Shown: in pieces, positions 42,370 to 53,835 of the stretch | Numbering within the stretch: position 1 is the first letter of the stretch | How the letters are laid out: each line of letters opens with the position of its first letter | Assembly (NCBI GenBank): GCA_030533445.1 | Contig: CM060076.1 | Span: forward strand, 8,433,501-8,497,500 | Direction: 5' to 3' | DNA length: 64,000 bases | Source: Cyprinodon diabolis | Lineage: Eukaryota; Chordata; Actinopteri; Cyprinodontiformes; Cyprinodontidae | Position numbers and translations under genes: made by a program | The notes under the pieces: model-generated | Databases searched by the model: none | Seen by the model: the letters and a program-made list of their open reading frames with translations, nothing else | Told to the model about the DNA's origin: nothing

Positions 42370-44300
42370 TTCACTCTCCATTTAACAGTTTTATCAACTG
42401 TTCAAAAATATTCACAGCACTCTGGGAAAATGAAAGAGAAAGCTGATTTAATATGTACTTAGTACCTGTAGTTTACATTTGGCCTTAAATAGTGAGTTTG
42501 GCTCCCTTACTAAGTTATATGTTGAGTATAGTGCAGCATTATATACTGTCTTTATTCTAACCACAAACTGCTTTACTTTGAATGCTTCAGAGGTTTCATA
42601 GAGACCATCAGTGAATTAGAAGGATCATTAAAACCAAGGAAAAACCAAGAGAGTGGCAAACAGGTAAGGGAGAAGGATTTTTAGAAGTTTAAAGCAGGGG
42701 TATGTGTTAAAAATCATATCCCTTCTGCAAGCTTTAATCTCAGAGTTCTGTTCATCACATTACCTCAAAAAGAATATTATTGTCTTTTTGAGGTAAGGGC
42801 TTTATGCTAGCTGGAATTTCTCAACAGATTATCTGATGGTTTTCTATTTGGCCCTAATGGAACAGTAAAATCAAGGAATTAATTGTTGAAAGTAGCCATC
42901 TTTCTGAGGTTTATGATACTGCATCGCACTGTTGGGATATTTTTTGAACGATTTGGAAAGAGTAGGGAAACATTTACTGCTTGTCAGTATAGCTTCTTTT
43001 TCTGGAATATTTATATAGACGGAGCTCAAAACAGTCTGATGTGGAATGCACTGAAATACGAGAAATAAAAAAACAAACATCTAAAAACATGTGAAAACAT
43101 GTGAAGGACCTACCAAAAAGAAAGTGGAAAAGTACAAAGTGTGCATAAGTTGAATGGGCTTTTTCACTTAGATTCAAAAGGTGCAGAAACAGAGAAACAA
43201 AAGGAGATAGAGACAATCCATCAAACAGACAGTTTTCTCAGAAGAAAAAGAGGAGCAAAAAAAGATCAGAGGAATAGGAGCTACCTCACGGCTCAACAGC
43301 CAGCAACAGGCAGGTCTTTATATTCTCAATCTGTCAAAAAAGAATACAGGAAATTCCTGATTTTGACAGCCCTTTTTTAACAACTGTTAAAGATTATTTA
43401 ATAAATTATAAGTTATATTTTTAAGTTCTTTTCAAACAGACAACTGAAAATTAGTTCATGGGGTTAACTGATTCTGTTTCATAATTCAGAGTAAATTCTA
43501 GATCTAAAAACCAACTGATAAAAAAAACATTATGTACCTGTTTTATACATAGTAATGTTTAGAAAAACTTTTATTACAGAATAATAAATAGCAAACACAA
43601 GGATTATTTTCTATTCTGTTGATCTATATGATATTTGCAAAACTTAGTTCAAAAGCAAAGCAGATTACATTTGCAAATAGGACTTGGAATACCTCTTAGA
43701 AAACCTTACATAAACCAAGCTTGAGTAATTAAACATAATTTGTGATTGCTTATGAATATATTTATGAAACACAATTATTAATAAAATTAATTAATTAAAT
43801 TTATTTCAGAAAAAAAATGTTTCACTTAATAAACTTGCCTGTATATGTAGCCTGAGATCTGACATTGATTATTGATTTATGTTTTTTAATTATTAATTCA
43901 TGTAATCAATGATTATAAATCAATGATCAGTGTTAGTAGTAGAGAGTAGTTATTATGGAATGAAAGGTGCAAGACATAAAATCTGCTACTACGTAATAAC
44001 TTATGTTGAGTTTTACCTTTTTGTCTAATGATATTGCTAATTTTCTGTTCCAAACGTAATGGTTGTTTGACAAACTAGAGCCTCATTTTGAATGATATAT
44101 GAACAGTCTATGACAGTCTATGACTGCTTGACTATGACTGCTATGTTGGTCAAATAATTCTAGCTTTGTCTATCAGAAAATAATTATCTGTAGTTTTAGG
44201 TGCAGGGATGCTAGTTGCATTAAAAAGGCTTCAAATGTTATCATGGTTAAAGAATCTTGAATCAGCTGAATTGTTCAGTAAGATACCTTCAGAATATAAT
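42370..44300. other. Intergenic, nothing recognised
   Basis: AT-rich, no domain-bearing frame. Overlapping short frames around 42870-43380 on both strands are compositional. A small palindromic region with TGATTATTGATT and AATCAATGATCA words lies near 43860-43930. Confidence 0.4.
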
Positions 44301-44304
44301 GACA

Positions 44305-44418
<114 letters not shown>

Positions 44419-44496
44419 TGTATTAAATCTTATCTTTGAGAAACTCTTCCTGACCTACTTCATTTATGTATTTTATCTGAAAGTTATTGCTTAAAC

Positions 44497-45362
44497 CGGC
44501 GGTTTTCAAAGTGTGAGGCGCGCCTCCCCTGGGGGGCGCCAGAGCACCTTAGGGGAGGCGCGGTGAGAGGGAAAAAATAAATATGGATTTAGGACCAAGT
44601 TGGAACTGTGGGTTGCGCGTGTGGAGCGGGGATCAGTGGAAATGTTTCCCATCTTAAAGGATGTTTTGGCCAGAGCGGGGCTGAAGGTGGAGTTTTTACA
44701 GCAGGCTGTCTGCGCGCATTTGGAGGGGATGCGCGAGCAGTTTGGAGAGTATTTTGGAGAGGAGACAATGGTAAACCAGTGGTTGAGAAACCCATTTTCC
44801 TTTCCCGTGACACTCAAAGATGGACTTTCAGCAGGAGAGGAAGAGGCTCTGGCTGAGCTGAGCTGTGACATGGACTTGAAACAGAGGATGAGTGACGTGT
44901 CACTTGCGCACTTTTGGCTGTCAGTAGGGACTGAATTTCCACAGCTCTAAATGAAGATCTGATCAAAATGTTTTTGTTAAGATGTGAAAACACTGTTAGT
45001 ATCTCAAAAATTAAACTCAGAATCTCAGATGTAACGTTTGTTTGAGAAAACAGTTGAAAAGTGAGTTTGGGGTTGTTCTTATCATTAGAAAAATGAAAAA
45101 AGGGCGTATTTGCCATACAAAGGCCCCGATAAAATAATAAAAATGGGAGGAAATGTTTTAAAATGTTCATGTGTTAAATTTCATTCAGATAGTGTCATTT
45201 TAAAAGATGAGATGGTTCTAAAATAAAAGCAATTACAAGGTGTTTTGTAGTGGCATTTCTTTGTGTGTGGGTTGATAATTTTTCCTTTTGGGGGAGGGGG
45301 GGCGCAGCAGGCATAGTGCTCCCTGGAGGGAGGCTCAGCATTTCATACTTTGAAAACCCCTG
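44497..45362 (+). mobile_element. hAT element, internally deleted, keeping a transposase C-terminus
   Basis: Left terminus CGGCGGTTTTCAAAGTGTG and right terminus complementary to CAGGGGTTTTCAAAGTATG. A perfect 8-bp duplication GCTTAAAC flanks it (44489-44496 and 45363-45370). The 866-bp body has a GC-rich coding relic and 400 bases of non-coding sequence. The intact duplication says it moved relatively recently, so some autonomous relative must have supplied transposase. Confidence 0.9.
44582..44950 (+). pseudogene. hAT transposase C-terminal fragment (ZBED5-like)
   Basis: An open frame of about 122 codons encodes LELWVARVERGSVEMFP, later EQFGEYFGEE, NQWLRNPFSF, a CDMDLKQR segment and SLAHFWLSVGTEFPQL before the stop. 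The order (LxLW, then WxRNPF, then LSCDxxLK, then FWxSVxxEFP) is that of ZBED5/FAM200-type hAT proteins just before and within the dimerisation region. No ATG opens this frame, and the BED finger and RNase-H-like core are missing, so it is a remnant of an internally deleted element, not a host gene. Confidence 0.7.
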
Positions 45363-45370
45363 GCTTAAAC

Positions 45371-46416
45371 CCTCTGGACTTCACAGTGATCAATTCATAC
45401 ATTTTTTCATTGGGTGTAACTGTGGCTTTGTGAACCAATAATATTGCATTCTGTCTTACGTTTCCTATCTGTAAATGCCTGTATTATAATATGCTCTGCC
45501 AGAATGCAGATACCTTGGTTTCATCAGCCCATGAAGGCTAAACATGCTGAAAGGGAAAAGCCCATCAATCATCTCACAATCTGGTGAAGCACACCCTCAA
45601 TGAAAAAGGAAATATAAACTAGACACCCAGGACAGCATAGCAAATTGGCTTTGACAAACATGGACAACACTAGACTAGTATGATAAATCTCTTCAGCTGA
45701 TTTCCCAGCAGCTAAATTACAAATCAAATATAGTGGGAGTGATTAAGTAATTGTAAGACAAAAGACAAGAGAGTGACAGAAATACAGAACTTGAGAGATT
45801 GTAATGAGAAGGAAACAGAGAAATTAGTTAAACCCACCTGAGGGGACAGCCAATCTTCATTGATTCCATTTAAAAGGAGACAGCAGCTGCCTCAGTTCAT
45901 TACTGCTTTAGTTTGAATGTGTCCATGTTTGCCTCACCGATCTGTAAATGCGGATGAATACCTGTTACAAGGCTTTTAAAATAAACTAAGCACACCACTT
46001 ATTTTTAAGGCGTAATCAAGATGTCCTTAGAAAGAGCTTAGGGTCCTCATTTGGTCTTGATATTATATTCTTAAAGGAACCTCACCAAACTGTAAACTGT
46101 CTGGACAATGGCACATGTTCCACTCAGTTTTCTTTAAACCACAACTGTTAGTATTTGCTTTTTGCGTGACATTAGGTTTTCAAATTACAAAAAAAGGATT
46201 TTAAAATATGTTTTACCCTTTTTTTTAATCCCTTAACGCTTGCAGGTGCCCATTTATTGTCATCCATCTAAAGATCCCAACATAACACCTCAGTTAATTT
46301 AAGGGTTAGGGTTTAACAGGCCAAATGTTGATTCTTTTCATTTTAAACCTTTCGGTTGCAGGTTAGCTGTTATTCTTGGAATCCCATGGCTTCATTTAGG
46401 TCAAGCTGCTGTGTTC
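45371..46416. other. Intergenic; 45490-45800 may be a non-coding conserved block
   Basis: No gene. The stretch 45490-45800 is non-repetitive and less AT-rich (GCCCATCAATCATCTCACAA, GGACAGCATAGCAAATTGGC), which could reflect constraint, but that is untested. Confidence 0.3.
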
Positions 46417-46420
46417 TTAA

Positions 46421-47102
46421 AGGAATAGTACACCCAAAACATGATTAGCTTTCATTTTCTACTCACCCCCATGCTGAACAACACTCTGGAGTACTTTTTT
46501 GATATCTCAAATGCATCTGGAGATCTGGGAGGCTTCTTGCTGTCTGCTGACATTCAAATAATGGAAGTCTATGGCGCCCGAGACAGAAAGGTCCATAAAA
46601 GTCCACAAAGAACTCATGCTCTTCCTCAACACTGAAGTCCTCAGACAGTTTTCTTTCGTTGTTTCTTTCTTTGCACAGGTAAACCGCACATTTCTTCTTC
46701 TACGCTTGCAGACGCTGAATGTGCACTTTCATCTGGTTTGGTCTGCCGCGGTTTCCGTAGACTCGTGAACGCGCTTTTAGGAAATCCTATACACCACTGT
46801 TTATGCTCTAAAAACATTCTAAATTACTTCGTTTCGAGTAAATTATGGACGCTACCCACTCAGGACACTTGGAATACATTGGACGAGCAGTATGGAGGAA
46901 TATTGACACGTTTTATGTGGACTTTTATGGACCTTTCTGCCTCGGGCGCCATAGACCTCCATTATTTGAAAGTCAGCAGACAGCAAGAAGCCTCCCAGAT
47001 CTCCAAATGCATTTGAGATATCAAAAAAGTACTCCAGAGTGTTGTTCAGCATGGGGGTGAGTAGAAAATGAAGGCTAATCATGTTTTGGGTGTACTATTC
47101 CT
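46421..47102. mobile_element. piggyBac-like foldback MITE 2 (682 bp)
   Basis: Two 187-bp inverted arms (46421-46607 and 46916-47102) match with about five mismatches, roughly 97%. They begin AGGAATAGTACACCCAAAAC. TTAA lies on both sides (46417-46420 and 47103-47106). The 300-base loop is non-coding. Frames on both strands read the same arm twice and are not genes. The high arm identity suggests a young insertion or arm conversion. Confidence 0.9.
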
Positions 47103-47275
47103 TTAAGCATCTTGATGTGCAACTCAAATGTGCATTTCCTGCAATAAGTAGGCAAGTTCTATGTGTTTAACAGCAGGTGAAAGGTTTTAAAGTTCTTGAA
47201 TTGACAGTACCATCTTAAGCAATGTTAATATTATGTGTTGATACCTTATTATAAGAACCTCTTCAATTAGCTTAA

Positions 47276-47894
47276 AGCTGCAGTCTGTAACATTGAGAAG
47301 AGAGCAGACTTCGACTGAAAATTTGAAGAAAAACAGGTTTCACGCCACTCCCCCACCCTCTCTGCTTCACTCATGCCCCACCTCCAAGCCCCACCCCTCT
47401 CACAGCACCTGCGCGGCTACCGCATGCGACCAGAAGCGTCCAAGCAGCGTACGCGGCATGGAGTGTGAACCGCTAAGAGCGATAACACTCACCTCCAAGC
47501 AGCTAGATATAAGATGCTGGTTATACCGAAGTTTGCCATGTAAGCAGTTGTTGGCAGGGGCAGTAAGGGCAGTTTCTCTTTCGCTGGTGGCTGTCGCTCC
47601 GCCATGACTTCCACGCGCGTCCTCCTGACTGCGGCAGCCGGGCGCAGCGGTAGGTTAAGCGGTGAGGGGGGGGGAGCTGTGATTGACACTCCATCAGACG
47701 CTCCTCTGGCTGTGATTGGTTGTTTTGACTCGTCCCGAAATATTCTTTTCAGATTGAAATACAGGCAGTAGGCGGGACCAATTGAAGCAGTTTTTTTCAC
47801 AGGTTACATATCACATGTACTGCTGTCTGGGCATAGGGACAGTTTTAGCCAATATGACAAAAAAGTGATTTTTTAAAACTTACAGACTTCAGCT
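47276..47894. mobile_element. piggyBac-like MITE 3 (619 bp, TTAA flanks)
   Basis: Termini AGCTGCAGTCTGTAA and the complement of AGCTGAAGTCTGTAA, flanked by TTAA (47272-47275, 47895-47898). The centre is CpG-rich (CTGCGCGGCTACCGCATGCG, GACTCGTCCCG). Its short frames on both strands are not supported as genes. Confidence 0.85.
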
Positions 47895-47899
47895 TTAAC

Positions 47900-49975
47900 A
47901 AGTCAAAAGCTTTTCTTTAATTTTAGTTAATCAGGGTTGGACAAGTTTCACATATAGGTTTATTTTCTTCTGGGAGGTAAAATAAAGCTACATCAGAGTT
48001 GTCAGTTTCAAATAAAGTGTATGTGCACTCATTTCTGATTAGAACTTGATTGTTTTGATCTAAATTAACTGAGTGTTTTGGTTTTATGCTAACATAAACA
48101 GAGCCACAACGGGATGGTAAGATCAATACACAGTGAGTTGAGTAAAAACGATGAACTAAGTCAACATCATGAAGTGTTGGTAGTAGTTTTAATTAAAAGT
48201 CAAATATATGATAAGAAATTCAGATTTGCTGGCTTTATCTAAAGTTACACATAGCGTTAGGCTGGCAATAGGTTGATTGATAAAAAAAGACTGAATCAAA
48301 ACAGCACAAAGAGTTGCACTTGAGCTTTGTGAATGAAGTGCAGTTTGTCTTGTTTAACATTCAGTGTACCTAAATAACCTACTGGAATAAGGTTCTCTAA
48401 AAGGCACAAAGCACAGGAAGCTAACCGAGGCTAACTTTTTCATAAAACAATAATTGCATTCCTTTACCAAAGAAAGCTCCTCAGAGCATCCTAATGATTC
48501 TGTGAAAATTGAATGAGATTTATCCTTGGCAAAGTTTCACACTCGCAGGCATTGTTGGCAGCACAGTATGTGAACAGCTAGTCATTCTAAAGTGATATTG
48601 CTGTGTAAAGTTTCTAAGGTTGCAAACCTTAAAAAAAAAGAATAATTTCTTCACACAATGATTGTAAAGTTGCCAAATACTTGAAATTCAAAACAACAAC
48701 AACAAAAACAAATAAAAGGAGGCAATTTGTTAAGGCAATTTTTATTTTTAAAGAAGTAAACTGGTTAACTGTCATCAATGAAAAATACTTTCTCTCAAGT
48801 AAACCCTAGTGATCAGGGACAAAAATGATATGACCAAACGTAAAGTCTAATTGTTTCTAGAATGTTTTTTAAACATTTGTAGTATTTTAAACTCTACAGT
48901 TAAAATATTCAAATAAAAGGATAATTCCGCTGTAAGCATTGAGACCACATGCATAATGCACCCACATTAGATTTCATTAATGTATAATGCAATCACACCA
49001 CTTTAAAGCAGTGTGTATAAATCAAGAGCTCAGTTTTCTAATTTTGTGAAAAACTTTTTATATCGTTTAAAGGTTTAAAAATATCAGCTTGAGGCTGATT
49101 GCGGTTCTTCTTCTTCTTCAAAGTTTCTCTATATATTCTATCCAAACAGTTTGCCTTTACTGGAAGGGATATTTGCTTGAGAGTTGGAAGAAATTATGTC
49201 TTGATAAATCTATACTGAAATAGCAAAAGCCTAAACTCTTTAAAAAGTTGACTTTCATACTTGAAATATTTGCTAAACTGCAGCCTCATAGGAAAACAAG
49301 ATAAGTTCCCTGTACTTTTACGTGCCCTAATTAATTATACTTTTAGGATCTTTAAGAGTGTAGCCCACTTGTGGATCAGAAGATACCAAACATCATTAGA
49401 TGTGACATAAGGGTGAAAAATAATATATGAGATGATGCAAAGAAAACTGAGGGTTTGGATCAGTAATTTCTGACACAGTTACTCCAAGACCATCAACAAA
49501 ATCGCTGAGTGTTTCCAAGTTTGCCTTGGGGCAATTAGGAATGATGTCCCATGTTACTAATGAAAACTCATCTGTCAAATAGATTTCCACTGCAGCACCA
49601 TTAAAGAAAGTGGGTAATTAATTTTTGTTCAGTAAACTGCTGCAGGTCAGTGTCAGGATCTTGGTGTGTGGGTGGGAGTTTTGAGTGCGTAAGAGATCTT
49701 CTCTGAACAGGGGATCTCTGCTGGAGGACATGCATAAGTCTTCTGTGTTTTTCTAACTGTGGGTCAGGAAATAGAATGTTAACATGGATATCAGTGTTAT
49801 ATAATTGATGCATCTTCGCCAGTGACCACTTAGAAACCATGTGGTCATGTTACTTCTTTACTGGCACTGCTAACGTGCAAAATATATAATAAAGAAATTG
49901 AAATGGTTAAAAAAAGTTTGTCATTATTAACGACTGCGTTTTCAGCAACACTCAGTTTATTAAATAGCTATTATT
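47900..49975. other. Intergenic, nothing recognised
   Basis: AT-rich; minus-strand frames of 64 and 79 residues near 49396-49840 show no domain or splice context. Confidence 0.4.
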
Positions 49976-49979
49976 GCAA

Positions 49980-50300
49980 ATGTGGCAAGAGCTCCGTGTG
50001 CCAACCAGGGTGATGTTAAAAGCTATTTTATCCATCTGGCAGGGGACACATTAACCTTAGACTGATATTTAAATGTCAGGACAGAGTGTGCATACGTGTG
50101 TGTTCGATGAGGGTATAGACAATGTAATTCAATAGAGGCCTACCCTTTCCAGCAGCACATTATATCAGATTATGCAGTCAGAGAAGACTGATTGCTGATG
50201 CCAGTGTTTTCATCAATTAGAAGCAATTACCAAACAACAGCAGCCTGATCTGCTCAGTTATTCAGCAGAGCTATGTTTTGCACAGGTGGGCACAATATTT
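49980..50300. other. Candidate conserved non-coding element
   Basis: Non-repetitive with paired homeobox-like words (ATCAATTAGAAGCAATTACC) and CATTAACCTTAGACTGATAT. The texture differs from the repeat-laden flanks. Function is inference. Confidence 0.28.
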
Positions 50301-50523
50301 CTACCTGCCATAGTAATATGCTATGAATTTAAAACAATGGACATTGAAAAAAGGGGGGGGGGGACTCATACAATAGTTGTTATGCATTTGGTTGCAGGTA
50401 CCTGTAAAGATGTAAGCGCAGCCTTGATAATTAAAGTGGAAAACATGACTTGTTAATTAATCAATTTCACTACTGAAATGTATTACTATGGGGTCATTAC
50501 ACTGGATTTTATTTTATGTTATA

Positions 50524-51743
50524 CACTCACTGGCCACTTTATTAGGTACACCGGTCCAACTGCTCGTTAACACTTAATTTCTAAGCAGCCAATCACATGG
50601 CGGCAACTCAGTGCATTTAGGCATGTAGACATGGTCAAGACAATATCCTGCAGTTCAAACCGAGCATCAGTTTGGGGAAGAAAGGAGATTTGAGTGACTT
50701 TGAACGTGGCATGATTGTTGGTGCCAGAAGGGCTGGTCTGAGTATTTCAGAAACTGCTGATCTACTGGGATTTTCACGCACAACCATCTCTAGGGTTTAC
50801 AGAGAATGGTCCGAAAAGAAATAAAATCCAGTGAGCGGCAGTTCTCTGGGCGGAAATGCCTTGTTGATGCCAGAGGTCAGAGGAGAATGGCCAGACTGTT
50901 TCAAGCTGATAGAAGGGCAAAAGTGACTCAAATAACCACCCGTTACAACCAAGGTGGGCAGAAGAGCATCTCTGAACGCACAGTACGTCGAACTTTGAGG
51001 CAGATGGGCTACAGCAGCAGAAGACCAAACCGGGTGCCACTGCTTTCAGCTAAGAACAGGAAACTGAGGCTACAATTTGCACAAGCTCATCGAAATTGGA
51101 CAATAGAAGATTGGAAAAACGTTGCCTGGTCTGATGAGTCTCGATTTCTGCTGCGACATTCGGATGGTAGGGTCAGAATTTGGCGTCTACAACATGATAG
51201 CATGGATCCATCCTGCCTTGTATCAACGGATCAGGCTGGTGGTGGTGGTGTCATGGTGTGGGGAATATTTTCTTGGCACTCTTTGGGCCCCTTGGTACCA
51301 ATTGAGCATCGTTGCAACGCCACAGCCTACCTGAGTATTGTTGCTGACCATGTCCATCCCTTTATGACCAAAATGTACCCAACCTCTGATGGCTACTTTC
51401 AGCAGGATAATGCGCCATGTCATAAAGCTGGAATCATCTCAGACTGGTTTCTTGAACATGACAATGAGTTCACTGTACTCAAATGGCCTCCACAGTCACC
51501 AGATCTCAATCCAATAGAGCATCTTTGGGATGTGGTGGAACGGGAGATTCGCATCATGGATGTGCAGCCGACAAATCTGCGGCAACTGTGTGATGCCATC
51601 ATGTCAATATGGACCAAACTCCCTGAGGAATGCTTCCAGCACCTTGTTGAATCTATGCCACGAAGAATTGAGGCAGTTCTGAAGGCAAAAGGGGGTCCAA
51701 CCCGTTACTAGCATGGAGTACCTAATAAAGTGGCCGGTGAGTG
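50524..51743 (+). mobile_element. Tc1-like transposon, nearly complete
   Basis: Left end CACTCACTGGCCACTTTATT (after TA at 50522-50523) and right end with the complement, AATAAAGTGGCCGGTGAGTG, ending 51743. The 3' flanking TA has become TT. The 1220 bp hold a single transposase gene that is now broken. A truncated relative is at 32361-32602. Confidence 0.9.
50672..51711 (+). pseudogene. Tc1-like transposase with lost start codon and one frameshift
   Basis: The first frame (50672-50821) gives GDLSDFERGMIVGARRAGLS and FSRTTISRVYREW, the N-terminal helix-turn-helix DNA-binding part. Its ATG is now TTG and it hits a stop at 50822-50824. A one-base deletion near 50815-50824 shifts to the second frame, which is open for 301 codons from 50806 to the stop. 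There lie the catalytic residues: WSDES, QQDNAPCHKAG and NPIEHLWD. Counting gives 36 residues between the second Asp and the Glu, so it is DD36E rather than the classical DD34E, which fits the lineage called Incomer. The GGGG run before VMVWG is typical of Tc1 transposases. Inactive as it stands. Confidence 0.85.
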
Positions 51744-51744
51744 T

Positions 51745-52700
51745 TTTCTTCATTTAGTGAGTGAAAAGGTTAAGGATTTATATTGTGCAACACTTTGATT
51801 TATTTTTAGTCCAAAGGGATTTCAGAAATATGTTTACAGTTTTTGCCCAATATACTGAGAAACCAAGCATCAAGATTCTCATTTTCTTTTCTTAATGCGG
51901 GTGAATATTAAACCAGAATATGGAAACAAGCAGTCCTGCAATTATACTTGCAAAGTGAACCTTATAATGACAGATATAAGTTAACCCTTTAGTTCTGGTT
52001 AATTTCATAACCCCCTCTTACAGCTAATAAAAACCCCAAAATAGAAATGTCCACAAATCTGAATATTACATGAGACCAAAAGCAAAACAATGTTTGATGC
52101 ATAAATGTTCATATCCTGCCTTGTGTTTATGTTCTTGCATTTGCAATAACATATTTTGCATGAACATCAGTAATACAAATTCTTTAACAAAATATATTGG
52201 CTCTAAACTTGTTTTTTCCATGTTTGCTCTTTCATCTACACATTAACTTCACATTATGTTATCAACAGTATCTCATAATTAGAAACTGTTTTCTGGGTTT
52301 TAAAAGGCATTACAGTTGAGTAAATGTAGGTAACTGTGTTTTTTTCTATAAACTTGGGGTTTTATTACAACCTGTGTCACACTCCAGAGAAAAACAGATG
52401 GTCTGGATGTTGTTTGTGTTTGTGTGCATCTCCACTTCAGGAGTGTGAGCTCAGCAGGTTGCTTGCTGTCTGGCAGCGGGCGCCTCGGGGTTTGACAAAT
52501 AGGATCTTCCCCAGCAGTGCCCCTTATTAGCAGCATTTGTATGGGACCTCACCTGTTTCTGTGCGTATGCATTGCTTAACATTTAAACGTGACCAAGGGA
52601 GCTGACTTCTGCCAGACTTGCAGTCAGCGGTTTTAACACACAACATAACAGCAAGTAGTTAATGTTAATCAAGTACCTAAAATTGCTGTAATTATTTTCC
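51745..52700. other. Intergenic; 52380-52640 GC-richer
   Basis: No repeat or domain recognised. 52380-52640 is GC-richer and lies just upstream of a small open frame at 52704; it could be a promoter or 5' exon, but I see no clear core promoter element. Confidence 0.3.
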
Positions 52701-52703
52701 ACA

Positions 52704-52958
52704 ATGGCAAGAAAAGAAGTTACAGTATATAAAGATATACCTGTGGTCCATGAAGGGTCTTCACAGCTATATTACAGAAAAACGATGATTAAAAAGCCAT
52801 CATTTATTTTGTTTCCTTTGCTCGGGATATTATGTTTCACAATGTGGATGTGGTTATCTTTACAAAGGCCAGAAATTAAATCATTATCCGAGGCAGAGGC
52901 TAGAGACAGGGAGGAGAAAACAGCCAACATTAGGTTAATGAGCTATGAAATTAAGTGA
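52704..52958 (+). CDS. Hypothetical small membrane protein frame (84 aa)
   Basis: I do not recognise this frame. It opens in a strong start context (CACAATGG: A at -3, G at +4) and reads a basic N-terminal part (MARKEVTVYKDIP), a single hydrophobic span at about residues 33-54 (SFILFPLLGILCFTMWMWLS) and a charged tail with an EAEARDREEKTANIRL segment likely to be helical. That is the layout of a single-pass small integral membrane protein. No introns are needed. Against it: no known family, no poly(A) signal close by, and similar lengths occur by chance in AT-rich DNA. It could be an exon of a larger gene or noise. Confidence 0.3.
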   Translation: MARKEVTVYKDIPVVHEGSSQLYYRKTMIKKPSFILFPLLGILCFTMWMWLSLQRPEIKSLSEAEARDREEKTANIRLMSYEIK

Positions 52959-53409
52959 ATTTCTCAGCTTGCAGGCCTCATCTCACGTCCTAAATATCAG
53001 CTCACACTGCTAATAAACTTTAATCCATCATCAATTACCCAAGCAATTATGCACGAGCAGTATTAAAACTAGAGAGTGTGAAGCAAGAGGCAGAAGAAAA
53101 AGAAGAAATCTCAACAGCAAAGATTTACATTCCAAATTGTTCATTACAAATCTATTTTATGAAAGGAAAAAAAATGAAATTTACATGAACAACAATACTT
53201 TTTTTTTTTACTAATCATCTGCTGTTTTATGTCACTCTGGATACTTTTAGAGATTTTTATAAAACCTTTATAATTATAGAATTGACCAAAACACAGATGG
53301 AAATGTTATTGTGTTTGTAAGCTTCTGATACATTTCAAAACATTAAATATATAAAGCACTTTTCACAGATAAAAATAAAAGTCGCCTTTTAAAACTGACT
53401 ACACAGTCG

Positions 53410-53835
53410 ACCATACAGAGGGAGAGAGGAAAGTCATTCCACAATTTGGGAGATACAGGCTGATAGGACAGATTTTCCTGAGCTTATAACACATTTTTGG
53501 GACCTTCAGGAGATTCTGACTGGAAGATTGATGGGTGTGCTGAGAAAAGTAGGGAAGTACTGCGGGGCCTGACCATGCAAAGCTCTGAAAGTCAGGACCA
53601 GGATTTTTAAAATCTATTCTGTATTGGACTGAGAGTCAGTGAATGATAAAAGAGAGGGAATATGGGCTGCTCTGGGTATAGTATTCCCAAAAATAAGAGA
53701 ATTAAAAACAATCCACTGGACTTTGTTTCCAGGTTAGAAGACGTTTCGCTTCCCATCCAGGAAGCTTTTTCAATTGAAATTTCAGGAATAGCATTAAGTT
53801 CGAGGTTTTATACAGTAGCCCAACAAAGCCTTGTT
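53410..53835. repeat. Two adjoining common fish repeats
   Basis: 53420-53640 carries TTCCACAATTTGGGAG, GGGGCCTGACCATGCAAAGC and GGATTTTTAAAATCTATTCT in the order of a widespread fish repeat. 53720-53800 carries GAAGACGTTTCGCTTCCCAT and CAGGAAGCTTTTTCAATTGA, matching another. Both are decayed and non-coding. Confidence 0.55.

Noticed and set aside
46738..47082. Frames in both directions ending in similar peptides
   Set aside because: They are the two inverted arms of the TTAA foldback element read twice.
50806..51711. Intact 301-residue transposase
   Set aside because: The frame is long but lacks the N-terminal DNA-binding part, which lies upstream in another frame with a lost ATG; it is a frameshifted pseudogene.
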